A DNA stretch of 14,291 nucleotides from positions 1 through 14,291 of the forward strand of contig JAZRYE010000025.1 in assembly GCA_045600585.1 (NCBI GenBank). The letters run 5' to 3'. Positions 1-5,947 of the stretch are shown here, in pieces (the first letter of the stretch is position 1; each line of letters opens with the position of its first letter). The notes under the pieces are model-generated. The model searched no databases. It worked only from the letters and a program-made list of their open reading frames with translations, and was not told where the DNA came from. A program made the position numbers and the translations under genes. The stretch comes from JAZRYE01 sp045600585. Its GTDB lineage: Bacteria > Bacillota_I > Bacilli_A > RFN20 > CAG-826.

Positions 1-157
1 CAATAGTTTGGCTAACTCCATTTATTTCAATAGGTGCAGTGAACTTAAAGAAAATCGCGATTAAAAGAATAATCATCGAAAAGATTTTTACTCTAGGATC
101 AAGACGATGAATAAATGAATCATAAGGTACATATTTACCAAGAGTTAAATTCTTCAT
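1..157 (-). CDS. ecfT: EcfT, energy-coupling factor transporter transmembrane subunit (N-terminal part; runs off the left edge)
   Basis: EcfT is the membrane scaffold of ECF-type vitamin and cofactor importers, coupling the EcfA1/EcfA2 ATPases to a substrate-binding S component. About 52 codons are visible from an ATG at 157. They begin MKNLTLGKYVPYDSFIHRLD and continue PRVKIFSMIILLIAIFF. The 'LG.Y.P.DS.IHRLDPR.K' opening followed at once by a hydrophobic helix is the typical EcfT N-terminus. The start lies 1 nt after the ecfA2 stop. Its ribosome binding site (GGGAGAGTG) is inside the last codons of ecfA2, so translation is probably coupled. The order ecfA1-ecfA2-ecfT is the standard one. The rest of the gene lies outside the window. 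Confidence 0.9.
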   Translation of the reverse strand, partial: MKNLTLGKYVPYDSFIHRLDPRVKIFSMIILLIAIFFKFTAPIEINGVSQTI

Positions 158-158
158 A

Positions 159-1064
159 TTACTTCACTCTCCCTTCAACAATAGCTTTGGCAAGAGTTTT
201 AGTATCTTTTACTTTTGCTAAATCGATATGATAACCAGCTTTATTTAATTCTTTTGCAAAATGAATGCATTTTGGTTCTTCAATAGATAATAAAGAAAGA
301 ATACTTTCATCTAAGAATAATTCATGTGGCTTACATTCTTTTAAGATTTTACCTTTTCCTAAAACAACTACATCACTTCCGTATTGAATGACATTATCCA
401 TATCGTGAGTGACCATAATAATTGTTGTACCAGATTGATAAATCTTTAAGAATAATTCCATCATTTCTCTACTACCTTGAGGATCAAGACCTGCAGTAGG
501 CTCATCTAAAATTAAAATAGATGGCTTTAAAGTAATAATACCTGCGATTGCAACTCTTCTTTTTTGTCCTCCAGATAATTCAAAAGGACTTCTTTCATAG
601 AAGGATTCATCTAAACCGACTAAATCTAAAGCTTCCTTAGCTAAAGCAATTGCCTCTTCTTCACTATAGCCAAAGTTTTTAGGACCAAAGGAAACATCCT
701 TTAAAACTGTTTCTTCAAATAATTGATATTCTGGAAATTGAAAAACAAGTCCAACACTTTTTCTTAATGTTTTAATATCTTGGACTTTTTTTAGCATTTC
801 CTTATCTTCACGATATTTTTTCTTATAATTTTTAGTATCTAATTTATTCGCAACAATAAATCCATTAACGTCAACTTCGCCACTAGTTGGAATTAATAAA
901 GCATTAATTTGTTGAACTAATGTTGATTTACCACTACCTGTATGGCCAATTACGCAAGTAAATGTTCCATCATTAATTGTTAAATTGATATCTTCTAATG
1001 CACTACTTGAGAAAGGTGAGTTTGGTGAATAAATATAATTCAAATGTTTAAAAACTACTGACAT
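159..1064 (-). CDS. ecfA2: EcfA2, energy-coupling factor transporter ATP-binding protein
   Basis: This is the second ATPase of the group II ECF transporter; it pairs with EcfA1 to power vitamin or cofactor uptake. The 301-residue protein has Walker A GHTGSGKST (40-48), Q-loop Q109 in VFQFPEYQLFEETV, signature LSGGQ (163-167), Walker B LILDE (184-188), D-loop AGLDP and H-loop H220. 'GHTGSGKST', 'QFPE.QLFEETV' and 'LSGGQKRRVAIAG' mark it as EcfA2 (EcfA') rather than EcfA1. Between Walker A and the Q-loop, roughly residues 76-98, is a Lys/Glu-rich stretch (KKKYREDKEMLKK). By memory of the family it is about 15 residues longer than in Bacillus or Staphylococcus EcfA2. The ATG overlaps the 3' end of ecfA1 by 10 nt. 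Only a weak GGTGAAG lies upstream, which suggests coupling. Confidence 0.95.
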   Translation of the reverse strand: MSVVFKHLNYIYSPNSPFSSSALEDINLTINDGTFTCVIGHTGSGKSTLVQQINALLIPTSGEVDVNGFIVANKLDTKNYKKKYREDKEMLKKVQDIKTLRKSVGLVFQFPEYQLFEETVLKDVSFGPKNFGYSEEEAIALAKEALDLVGLDESFYERSPFELSGGQKRRVAIAGIITLKPSILILDEPTAGLDPQGSREMMELFLKIYQSGTTIIMVTHDMDNVIQYGSDVVVLGKGKILKECKPHELFLDESILSLLSIEEPKCIHFAKELNKAGYHIDLAKVKDTKTLAKAIVEGRVK

Positions 1065-1867
1065 AATTTCTTCACCATCTCTTTCTCATCTAATGTATCC
1101 AAATGACAACCTAATGCATCAAGTTCATCCTTTAATTGATAAACAAAAGGAACATCAAGATTCATCTTTACTAATTCTTCTCGATTAGAGAAAACATTTT
1201 CTGGAGTATCATTATACTTGATTTCTCCATGATTAATACAAATAACTCGATCTGAATCATAAGCTTCTTCAATATCATGAGTAATTGATAAAATTGTTAA
1301 ATTTGGATTTTCTTTTCTTAATGTTTTAACTAAATCTCTAATTTCTTTTTTACCCTTAGGATCAAGCATTGCGGTTGATTCATCCATGATAATTAAATCT
1401 GGTTGCATTGCTAAAACACCTGCAATTGCAACTCTTTGCTTTTGTCCACCAGAAAGAGAAGTTGGTTCTTTATCTAAGAATTCTTCCATACCAACCTTTT
1501 TTGCATATTCTAAAATAATTGCATCCATATCATCATGAGGGACGCAATGATTTTCTAAACCAAAGGCAATATCATCTGCAACTGTAGATCCTGTAAATTG
1601 GTTATCAGGATTTTGGAAAACAAGTGATATTTTGTTTCTAATTTGATTAACACTTTTTTCATTAAGTTCTATTCCATCGACAATTATTTGGCCATCACTT
1701 TTTTTAAGCAAACCAATTAGTAGTTTAGCTAATGTTGATTTGCCAGATCCGTTATGTCCGACGATGGAAACATATTTGCCTTTTTCAATGTAAAAAGAAA
1801 CGTCAATTAACGTTTGTTTTTCACCAGTATAGGCAAATGATAGGTTTTTAACTTCAACGATTTTCAC
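1055..1867 (-). CDS. ecfA1: EcfA1, energy-coupling factor transporter ATP-binding protein (GTG start)
   Basis: First ATPase of the ECF importer, 270 residues. It shows Walker A GHNGSGKST (37-45), Q-loop Q85 in VFQNPDNQF, signature LSGGQ (138-142), Walker B LIIMDE (158-163), D-loop AMLDP and H-loop H197. The NPDNQF and 'DESTAMLDP' motifs are typical of EcfA1. The start is a GTG at 1867 with no Shine-Dalgarno before it: the preceding bases on the coding strand are ACACCTC. The N-terminus fits the family ('VEVKNLSFAY' near residue 4-13), so a later start is unlikely. A TGTTATAAT box ends 7 nt before the GTG, so the transcript may be leaderless. The gene follows a SigH-like sigma factor gene, whereas in Bacillus subtilis these genes follow rplQ. 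Confidence 0.95.
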   Translation of the reverse strand: MKIVEVKNLSFAYTGEKQTLIDVSFYIEKGKYVSIVGHNGSGKSTLAKLLIGLLKKSDGQIIVDGIELNEKSVNQIRNKISLVFQNPDNQFTGSTVADDIAFGLENHCVPHDDMDAIILEYAKKVGMEEFLDKEPTSLSGGQKQRVAIAGVLAMQPDLIIMDESTAMLDPKGKKEIRDLVKTLRKENPNLTILSITHDIEEAYDSDRVICINHGEIKYNDTPENVFSNREELVKMNLDVPFVYQLKDELDALGCHLDTLDEKEMVKKLCQ

Positions 1868-1874
1868 GAGGTGT

Positions 1875-1902
1875 ATTATAACATACTCGGTAAAATAGAC
1901 AA
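1875..1902 (-). promoter_or_regulatory. Promoter of ecfA1-ecfA2-ecfT (extended -10)
   Basis: On the minus strand, TTGTCT (1897-1902) is followed by 16 nt and TATAAT (1875-1880). TG stands one base before the -10 box, giving TGTTATAAT. The predicted transcription start, 7-8 nt past the -10 box, falls on or next to the G of the GTG start codon at 1867. This is a sequence match to the vegetative consensus, not a measured start. Reading from upstream cysS-rlmB-sigma is also possible. Confidence 0.65.
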
Positions 1903-1911
1903 TTATTGTCT
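1897..1911. repeat. Perfect 7-1-7 inverted repeat between the sigma gene and ecfA1
   Basis: AGACAATTATTGTCT is a perfect inverted repeat (7 bp arms, 1 base centre) just after the sigma gene's stop codon. Read on the minus strand as 6-bp stem with a TAA loop, it is flanked by an A-run upstream and ATTTT downstream. It could therefore be a weak, GC-poor terminator for cysS-rlmB-sigma. One arm is also the -35 box of the ecfA1 promoter, so it could equally be an operator. The sequence alone does not decide. Confidence 0.5.
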
Positions 1912-1914
1912 TTT

Positions 1915-2529
1915 TTAATTAGGGTGTTTAATGATTCCATAAGCCTTGCTCAGTTTCACTTGCAAAGATTTTCTTGTTGAATAGATTCTTGATTTTGAAC
2001 ACTTTAATTTTTTTGAAATATGTTCTACTTCAAAGCCCATCAAAAGTAGGTTTAAAACTTTTTGTTCAAAATCAGTGATAATTTGCTTTTCTAGTAGCTC
2101 TTCAGTCATTTCCTTATAGGTAATGAGACTATATATCTTTCCATCTTCTTCTCCAAGAACATTTGAGATACAAGTAAACTCTGCTTCATTCAGGTTATCA
2201 ATTGATAATCCAACAAATCCTTTTGCGCCCATCAAATAAGAATTTTCTTGAAGATATTTCAACATGTCTCGTAAAGCAATCTCTTTCCAATAGGCATAAA
2301 ACATATGCCCAGTTCCATTAAAGTTTTTAACAGCAACAATTAATGATTCAATGCAAACTGTAAATAATTCTTGTCTTGTTACTCCACCAGTATTTACAGC
2401 GTCAAAATACTTATTTGCTAATACGCATGCATATTTAGCATACCTTTGGTAAAGTTTAGCAAAATCGTAAGTATTTCCTTTTTGCACGCTAAAAATTAGC
2501 TCCGCTTCGGAACTATCATTCTTTTTCAT
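1915..2529 (-). CDS. SigH-like RNA polymerase sigma factor (sigma-70 family), divergent
   Basis: This 204-residue protein resembles the small sigma-70 factors of the SigH (sigma-30) type, which direct RNA polymerase to stationary-phase, competence or sporulation promoters in Bacilli. Residues about 20-95 look like region 2 (FAKLYQRYAKYACVLANKYF, then SLIVAVKNFNG and a helix ending RDMLKYLQE). Residues about 150-195 look like region 4, a helix-turn-helix of the form 'TDFEQKVLNLLLMGFEVEHI' followed by SKKLKCSKSRIYSTRKSLQ. The usual 'D(I/L)xQE' core-binding motif of region 2.2 is poorly kept (VTRQELFTVCIESL). The ATG is supported by AAGGGAG at 2538-2544, 8 nt upstream. Its position after rlmB matches sigH in B. 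subtilis and is the strongest support for orthology. Which promoters it reads is unknown. Confidence is high for a sigma-like fold and moderate for SigH. Confidence 0.72.
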   Translation of the reverse strand: MKKNDSSEAELIFSVQKGNTYDFAKLYQRYAKYACVLANKYFDAVNTGGVTRQELFTVCIESLIVAVKNFNGTGHMFYAYWKEIALRDMLKYLQENSYLMGAKGFVGLSIDNLNEAEFTCISNVLGEEDGKIYSLITYKEMTEELLEKQIITDFEQKVLNLLLMGFEVEHISKKLKCSKSRIYSTRKSLQVKLSKAYGIIKHPN

Positions 2530-2586
2530 TATGAATTCTCCCTTATTGTTTATTTATACGAGAGAAATCCTATAGATTAAGTTAAA

Positions 2587-3303
2587 TTAATTACGAATTT
2601 TAGCTAATAATATGCCAGCAGCAACTGAGGCATTTAAAGAGTTAACATGTCCATATTGTGGAATTTTAACAATATAATCAGAATTCTTTAATACGAGAGA
2701 AGAAACTCCGTTTCCTTCGCTGCCAATTACAACAGCTGTTGGAAAGTCATATTTAAGATCTTGATAATTAATAGTTGCACTACCATCTGTAGAGACAACC
2801 CAATAGCCTTCATCTTTTAATGTTCTAATTGCATTATTTAAGTTGCTAACTAATGCGACTGGTATGTAATTGATTGCACCAGCAGAAGTCTTAGCAACAG
2901 TAAAATTTAATGGAACTTGATTATGTTTAGGGATAACAACTCCAACAGCACCAAAAACATCAGCGCTTCTAAGAATTGCACCTAAGTTTTGTGGATCGTT
3001 TATTCCATCTAATAAAACAATAATCTTTTTATCAAGCTTTCTTCCTTTAATAATAAGTTCATCTAAAGAGATGTATTGATAAGGTTTGATTTCAGCAGCA
3101 ATACCTTGATGAACACCTTTACAAAGAGCATCTAATTCTTTATTTGAGACAAATGAATAAGGAATATGGTTATTTTCAAGTTTTTCTAAAACAGATTTAT
3201 CTTGAAAACCAGTAGCAACATAAACTTTTTTAAGTCTATTACTACCGAGGGCTTCTTTAATAGGATTTCGTCCGTATATTAGGCTTTCGGGAGAAATATT
3301 CAT
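2587..3303 (-). CDS. rlmB: 23S rRNA (guanosine-2'-O-)-methyltransferase RlmB-type, SpoU/TrmH family
   Basis: Predicted SAM-dependent 2'-O-methyltransferase acting on 23S rRNA (G2251 in E. coli numbering for RlmB). The 238-residue protein has an N-terminal substrate-binding domain (LIYGRNPIKEAL at 8-19). The C-terminal trefoil-knot SPOUT domain carries all three SpoU motifs. Motif 1 is DGINDPQNLGAILRSADVFG (99-118; N106, R112), motif 2 is GSEGNG (194-199), and motif 3 is IPQYGHVNSLNAS (214-226). Length is normal for the family. The gene lies 11 nt after cysS, and its ATG is preceded by AGGA at 3310-3313 within that gap, so the two are almost certainly co-transcribed. Other SpoU members such as TrmH act on tRNA, but the cysS neighbourhood favours RlmB. 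Confidence 0.92.
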   Translation of the reverse strand: MNISPESLIYGRNPIKEALGSNRLKKVYVATGFQDKSVLEKLENNHIPYSFVSNKELDALCKGVHQGIAAEIKPYQYISLDELIIKGRKLDKKIIVLLDGINDPQNLGAILRSADVFGAVGVVIPKHNQVPLNFTVAKTSAGAINYIPVALVSNLNNAIRTLKDEGYWVVSTDGSATINYQDLKYDFPTAVVIGSEGNGVSSLVLKNSDYIVKIPQYGHVNSLNASVAAGILLAKIRN

Positions 3304-3314
3304 ATAGGTTCCTA

Positions 3315-4652
3315 TTATAAAATATGCTTATCCATTAAAACCTTACGTAATTCATCACTACGAGCGAAGTCTTTGATGGCTTTGCTTTCTAAATATTGGT
3401 TATATAAATCTTTATCTTCATCACTTAACTTAGTGTATGTAATGTCGAGCCCAAGAACATAGAACATATCAGTAAGTGTTTTGAAGAGATTATTGAGTTT
3501 TTCTAAATCAATTTCACGAGAACGAATTGTTTGATTTGCTTCTTTGATAACATTGAACATTTCTGCTAATGCATTCGCGGTATTTAAATCATCTGCCATT
3601 GCCTTAACAAAGTTTTCAATGTAGGTTGGTTTGCCATTTTCAATATCAACACCTTTTACTTGAAGTTGAAGAGCCATTTGTGAATAAGCCATTTGGATCT
3701 TTTTCACGTTTTGTTGAGCAGCTAAAACTGTGTCATCTGTGAAGTTGACAGGTTGACGATAATGTGCAGAAAGAATTACTAATCTAGAAACAGGTCCTCC
3801 ATGCATTTCAATCATATCTTTAGCAAAGACGACATTGCCTAATGACTTAGACATTTTTTCATTACCAAAATTGATGAATGCATTATGCATCCAATAATTA
3901 GCAATTTTATTGCCATGCATTGCTTCAGCTTGAGCTATTTCATTTTCATGATGAGGGAATTTTAAGTCGTATCCTCCACCATGAATATCAATGTAATGAT
4001 CAGGGAAAATTGTATCAATCATAACACAGCATTCAGTATGCCAGCCTGGTCTACCTTTACCCCATGGTGATTCCCAATTGATACCCTCAGTTGTAGTTTT
4101 CCATAATGCGAAATCTAATGGGGATTCTTTTTTAGAATTTTCTTCAATTCTAGCCCCGACAACCAAGTCATCGACATTAATGCCAGAAAGAGAACCATAA
4201 TCTTTGATTTTGGTAACTCTAAAATAAACATCACCATCAACTACATAAGCAGCATCTAATTTAATAAGTTCTTCAATATAATGAATAATAGCTTGAATAT
4301 ATTCAGTAACCTTAGGAGTAATACTTGGAACCATACTACCAATTGCTTGAGTAGTTTTCTTAAATTCAGATATATAGAATTCTGTTAATTCTTTTTCTGT
4401 TTTATTTTCTTTCTTAGCTTCTTTGATGATTTTATCATCGACATCAGTGAAATTAGATACATAGGTAACATCATATCCAACATAAGATAAGAAACGTCTT
4501 AATGTATCAAATACAACGACAGGACGCATATTTCCAATATGTGGATAGTTATAAACTGTAGGTCCACATACATACATAGATACCTTTCCTTCATGTAAAG
4601 GATGGAATTCTTCTAATGAGTTCGTTAATGAGTTATAAAATTTAATTTGCAT
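3315..4652 (-). CDS. cysS: Cysteinyl-tRNA synthetase (CysRS), short C-terminus
   Basis: Class I aminoacyl-tRNA synthetase that charges tRNA-Cys, cytoplasmic. With the ATG at 4652 the protein has 445 residues. Visible motifs are HIGN (38-41) in the Rossmann fold and KMSKS (266-270). Zinc ligands are C29 in 'YVCGPTVYNYPHIGN', a Cys in WHTECC (208/209), and H234 and E238 in HHENE. An in-frame TTG at 4676 would add eight residues. I prefer the ATG because the family starts with 'M.IKFYN(S/T)LT' and no better ribosome site precedes the TTG. The C-terminus stops at DKHIL and lacks the usual short tail resembling 'EDTPQGTRW'. No frame downstream restores it, so this is a real short end and not a sequencing frameshift. 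It is the first gene of the minus-strand operon. Confidence 0.95.
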   Translation of the reverse strand: MQIKFYNSLTNSLEEFHPLHEGKVSMYVCGPTVYNYPHIGNMRPVVVFDTLRRFLSYVGYDVTYVSNFTDVDDKIIKEAKKENKTEKELTEFYISEFKKTTQAIGSMVPSITPKVTEYIQAIIHYIEELIKLDAAYVVDGDVYFRVTKIKDYGSLSGINVDDLVVGARIEENSKKESPLDFALWKTTTEGINWESPWGKGRPGWHTECCVMIDTIFPDHYIDIHGGGYDLKFPHHENEIAQAEAMHGNKIANYWMHNAFINFGNEKMSKSLGNVVFAKDMIEMHGGPVSRLVILSAHYRQPVNFTDDTVLAAQQNVKKIQMAYSQMALQLQVKGVDIENGKPTYIENFVKAMADDLNTANALAEMFNVIKEANQTIRSREIDLEKLNNLFKTLTDMFYVLGLDITYTKLSDEDKDLYNQYLESKAIKDFARSDELRKVLMDKHIL

Positions 4653-4683
4653 ATTATTTCTCAAACTTTCTAGCAATTCTTTA

Positions 4684-4697
4684 ACTTATTAATAAGT
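4684..4697. repeat. 14-bp perfect palindrome in the cysS leader
   Basis: ACTTATTAATAAGT is a perfect palindrome about 32 nt upstream of the cysS ATG, downstream of the predicted promoter. It could be an operator or a leader hairpin, although its AT content makes a stable RNA hairpin unlikely. No T-box features are seen. Confidence 0.45.
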
Positions 4698-4732
4698 AAA
4701 AGCCCACGATTATTTTAGAGATTAAAATTTGT

Positions 4733-4761
4733 ATTATCAATAGTATATTGATTTAAGGCAA
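4733..4761 (-). promoter_or_regulatory. Predicted promoter of the cysS-rlmB-sigma operon
   Basis: On the minus strand, TTGCCT (4756-4761), a 17-nt spacer and GATAAT (4733-4738) lie between the terminator of the upstream gene and cysS. This predicts a leader of about 75 nt. The match is reasonable but not perfect. Confidence 0.45.
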
Positions 4762-4771
4762 CTCCATGAAT

Positions 4772-4808
4772 AAAAAAACTACACATATATCATGCACATA
4801 TGTAGTTT
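4772..4808 (-). terminator. Rho-independent terminator after the flavin-reductase-like gene
   Basis: On the minus strand, AAACT plus ACATAT (4798-4808) pairs with ATATGT and AGTTT on the other side, with a small bulge (left arm 4776-4788). A run of seven T follows (4772-4778 region). The hairpin lies 18 nt past the stop at 4826. It is AT-rich, but the hairpin plus U-tract layout is clear. Confidence 0.7.
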
Positions 4809-4825
4809 AATTTGGTAGATTGAAT

Positions 4826-5389
4826 TTATTTGATTTTCATTCCATCTTTAAACGCATTTCCAACGCGTTTTTCAATAACGTAATATCCTGCATCAAAGGC
4901 TGAAAAACAAATAGCTTTAAGTTTTGATGGATCGATTCGACCAGCATCATTCAAAACGCTTTCATCAGCAGTAATGTTAACAATATCACCAACAAGATAT
5001 GTTGTGCCATTTTCATCAATGCATCTCACTGCTTTGCATTCAAGAGTTACTGGCAATTCTTCAAAATATGGAGCGTCGACATTTTCTGATTTTTTAGCTG
5101 TCCATCCGCATTTGGAAATTTTGTCAATTTCTTTACCCGATGCAATACCGACATAATCAGATGCAACTAATGTATTTTCAGTTGCAAAACTAACAGTAAA
5201 TGCTTTTCTTTTAACAATATTTTCAGTTGTTTGATGATCGCTTGATAGACAAATGAAAATTTGATTAGTGTCATAAGAACTTCCCCATGCGGCATTCATT
5301 GCGTTTGCTCTATCATCATCATTATATGTACCAATAATTAATACAGGTGCAGGATACACCCAAGATTGTTTTCCAAAATTCTTTCTCAT
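4826..5389 (-). CDS. Flavin reductase-like / flavoredoxin family protein (FMN-binding split barrel)
   Basis: Predicted 187-residue FMN-binding protein of the flavin reductase-like family, cytosolic. Such proteins bind FMN and move electrons between NAD(P)H or ferredoxin and partner proteins. The family pattern is visible: YPAPVLIIGTYNDD near the N-terminus, then 'ANAMNAAWGSSYDTNQIFI', then 'TTENIVKRKAFTVSF' and the FEELPVTLECK segment. The ATG at 5389 is fixed by a strong AAGGAG (5395-5400). A longer TTG-started frame to 5446 would cross the promoter and is rejected. The gene is divergent from marR, with a promoter that overlaps the marR promoter, so it is probably under the same repressor. 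Its terminator follows at 4772-4808. The electron partner and physiological substrate are unknown. Confidence 0.85.
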   Translation of the reverse strand: MRKNFGKQSWVYPAPVLIIGTYNDDDRANAMNAAWGSSYDTNQIFICLSSDHQTTENIVKRKAFTVSFATENTLVASDYVGIASGKEIDKISKCGWTAKKSENVDAPYFEELPVTLECKAVRCIDENGTTYLVGDIVNITADESVLNDAGRIDPSKLKAICFSAFDAGYYVIEKRVGNAFKDGMKIK

Positions 5390-5394
5390 AATTG

Positions 5395-5400
5395 CTCCTT
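5395..5400 (-). promoter_or_regulatory. Ribosome binding site fixing the flavin-reductase start
   Basis: AAGGAG on the minus strand, 5 nt before the ATG at 5387-5389. It decides against the 19-residue longer TTG-started reading frame. Confidence 0.85.
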
Positions 5401-5416
5401 TATTATCTATATCTAT

Positions 5417-5446
5417 ATTATATTTATTTATAAATAGTATTGACAA
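5417..5446 (-). promoter_or_regulatory. Promoter of the flavin-reductase-like gene
   Basis: On the minus strand, TTGTCA (5441-5446), an 18-nt spacer and TATAAT (5417-5422). The -35 box is the complement of the marR -35 box, so polymerases could not occupy both promoters freely. Confidence 0.75.
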
Positions 5447-5468
5447 GTTCGTATACGAACATTAACAT
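5440..5468 (+). promoter_or_regulatory. Promoter of the marR-ABC operon
   Basis: TTGACA (5440-5445), a 17-nt spacer and TAACAT (5463-5468). The -35 box is a consensus match. The spacer contains the 14-bp palindrome at 5447-5460, a classical arrangement for repression by a dimeric MarR protein. Confidence 0.75.
5447..5460. promoter_or_regulatory. Predicted MarR operator (14-bp perfect palindrome)
   Basis: GTTCGTATACGAAC is a perfect palindrome lying between the -35 and -10 boxes of the marR promoter. It sits immediately next to the -35 box of the divergent promoter. MarR-family dimers bind palindromes of about this size, usually overlapping their own promoter. Binding here by the adjacent MarR protein is inferred. 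Confidence 0.75.
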
Positions 5469-5497
5469 ATTATGGACTTTGTAAGAAGGGAGTAATT

Positions 5498-5947
5498 ATG
5501 GATTTAAATGATAAATGCAATGACCCATTGTTCTTGATAAGAAAAATCACTAAATTGCTCAACTGTAATTTAACAAAAGAATTAGAGACATTAGGATTAA
5601 CAGCTCAACAAGGAAGAGTTCTGTTATTCATAGGTGGTTTGACCTGTTTCAAAAAAGAAAACATCCATCAAAAAGACATCGAAGAAATGCTCGAACTATC
5701 TAAATCAACTGTATCTGGCCTTATGGATAGATTAGAAGAAAAAGAATTGATTAATCGAATTCCAGTTTCCAACTCATGCAACATAGTATTAACAGGAAAA
5801 GCTATCAGCATGTTAAAAGAAATAGAAAAGAATAGAGCAGAACATAGAGCAAGTGTTCTTCAAAACATTACTGATGAAGAAAAAACGTTCCTAATAAATA
5901 TATTAAATAAGATTATAGATAATATGAAAGGAGAGGAAAAATGTTAA
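5498..5947 (+). CDS. MarR-family transcriptional regulator
   Basis: Predicted 149-residue dimeric winged-helix repressor. The N- and C-terminal helices form the dimer interface. The helix-turn-helix spans about 56-80 (IHQKDIEEMLELSKSTVSGL, then MDRLEEK), and the wing about 86-103 (NRIPVSNSCNIVLTGKA). The 'LSKSTVSGLMDRLEEKELI' pattern is typical of MarR. It has five cysteines (C7, C23, C50, C94, C149), a possible but unproven thiol switch. The ATG follows AAGGGAG (5486-5492). The stop overlaps the first ABC gene by 7 nt, so it is the first gene of an operon with the exporter. It probably represses its own operon, and perhaps the flavin-reductase gene, through the palindrome at 5447-5460. The inducing ligand cannot be told. 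Confidence 0.92.
   Translation: MDLNDKCNDPLFLIRKITKLLNCNLTKELETLGLTAQQGRVLLFIGGLTCFKKENIHQKDIEEMLELSKSTVSGLMDRLEEKELINRIPVSNSCNIVLTGKAISMLKEIEKNRAEHRASVLQNITDEEKTFLINILNKIIDNMKGEEKC

Noticed and set aside
4653..4676. TTG start eight codons upstream for cysS
   Set aside because: The family N-terminus begins at the ATG at 4652 and nothing resembling a better ribosome site precedes the TTG.
4653..4771. T-box riboswitch upstream of cysS
   Set aside because: The leader is predicted at about 75 nt. It shows no specifier loop, T-box sequence or antiterminator/terminator pair.
5390..5446. N-terminal extension of the flavin-reductase-like gene from a TTG at 5446
   Set aside because: The extension covers the gene's own promoter, and a strong AAGGAG precedes the ATG at 5389.
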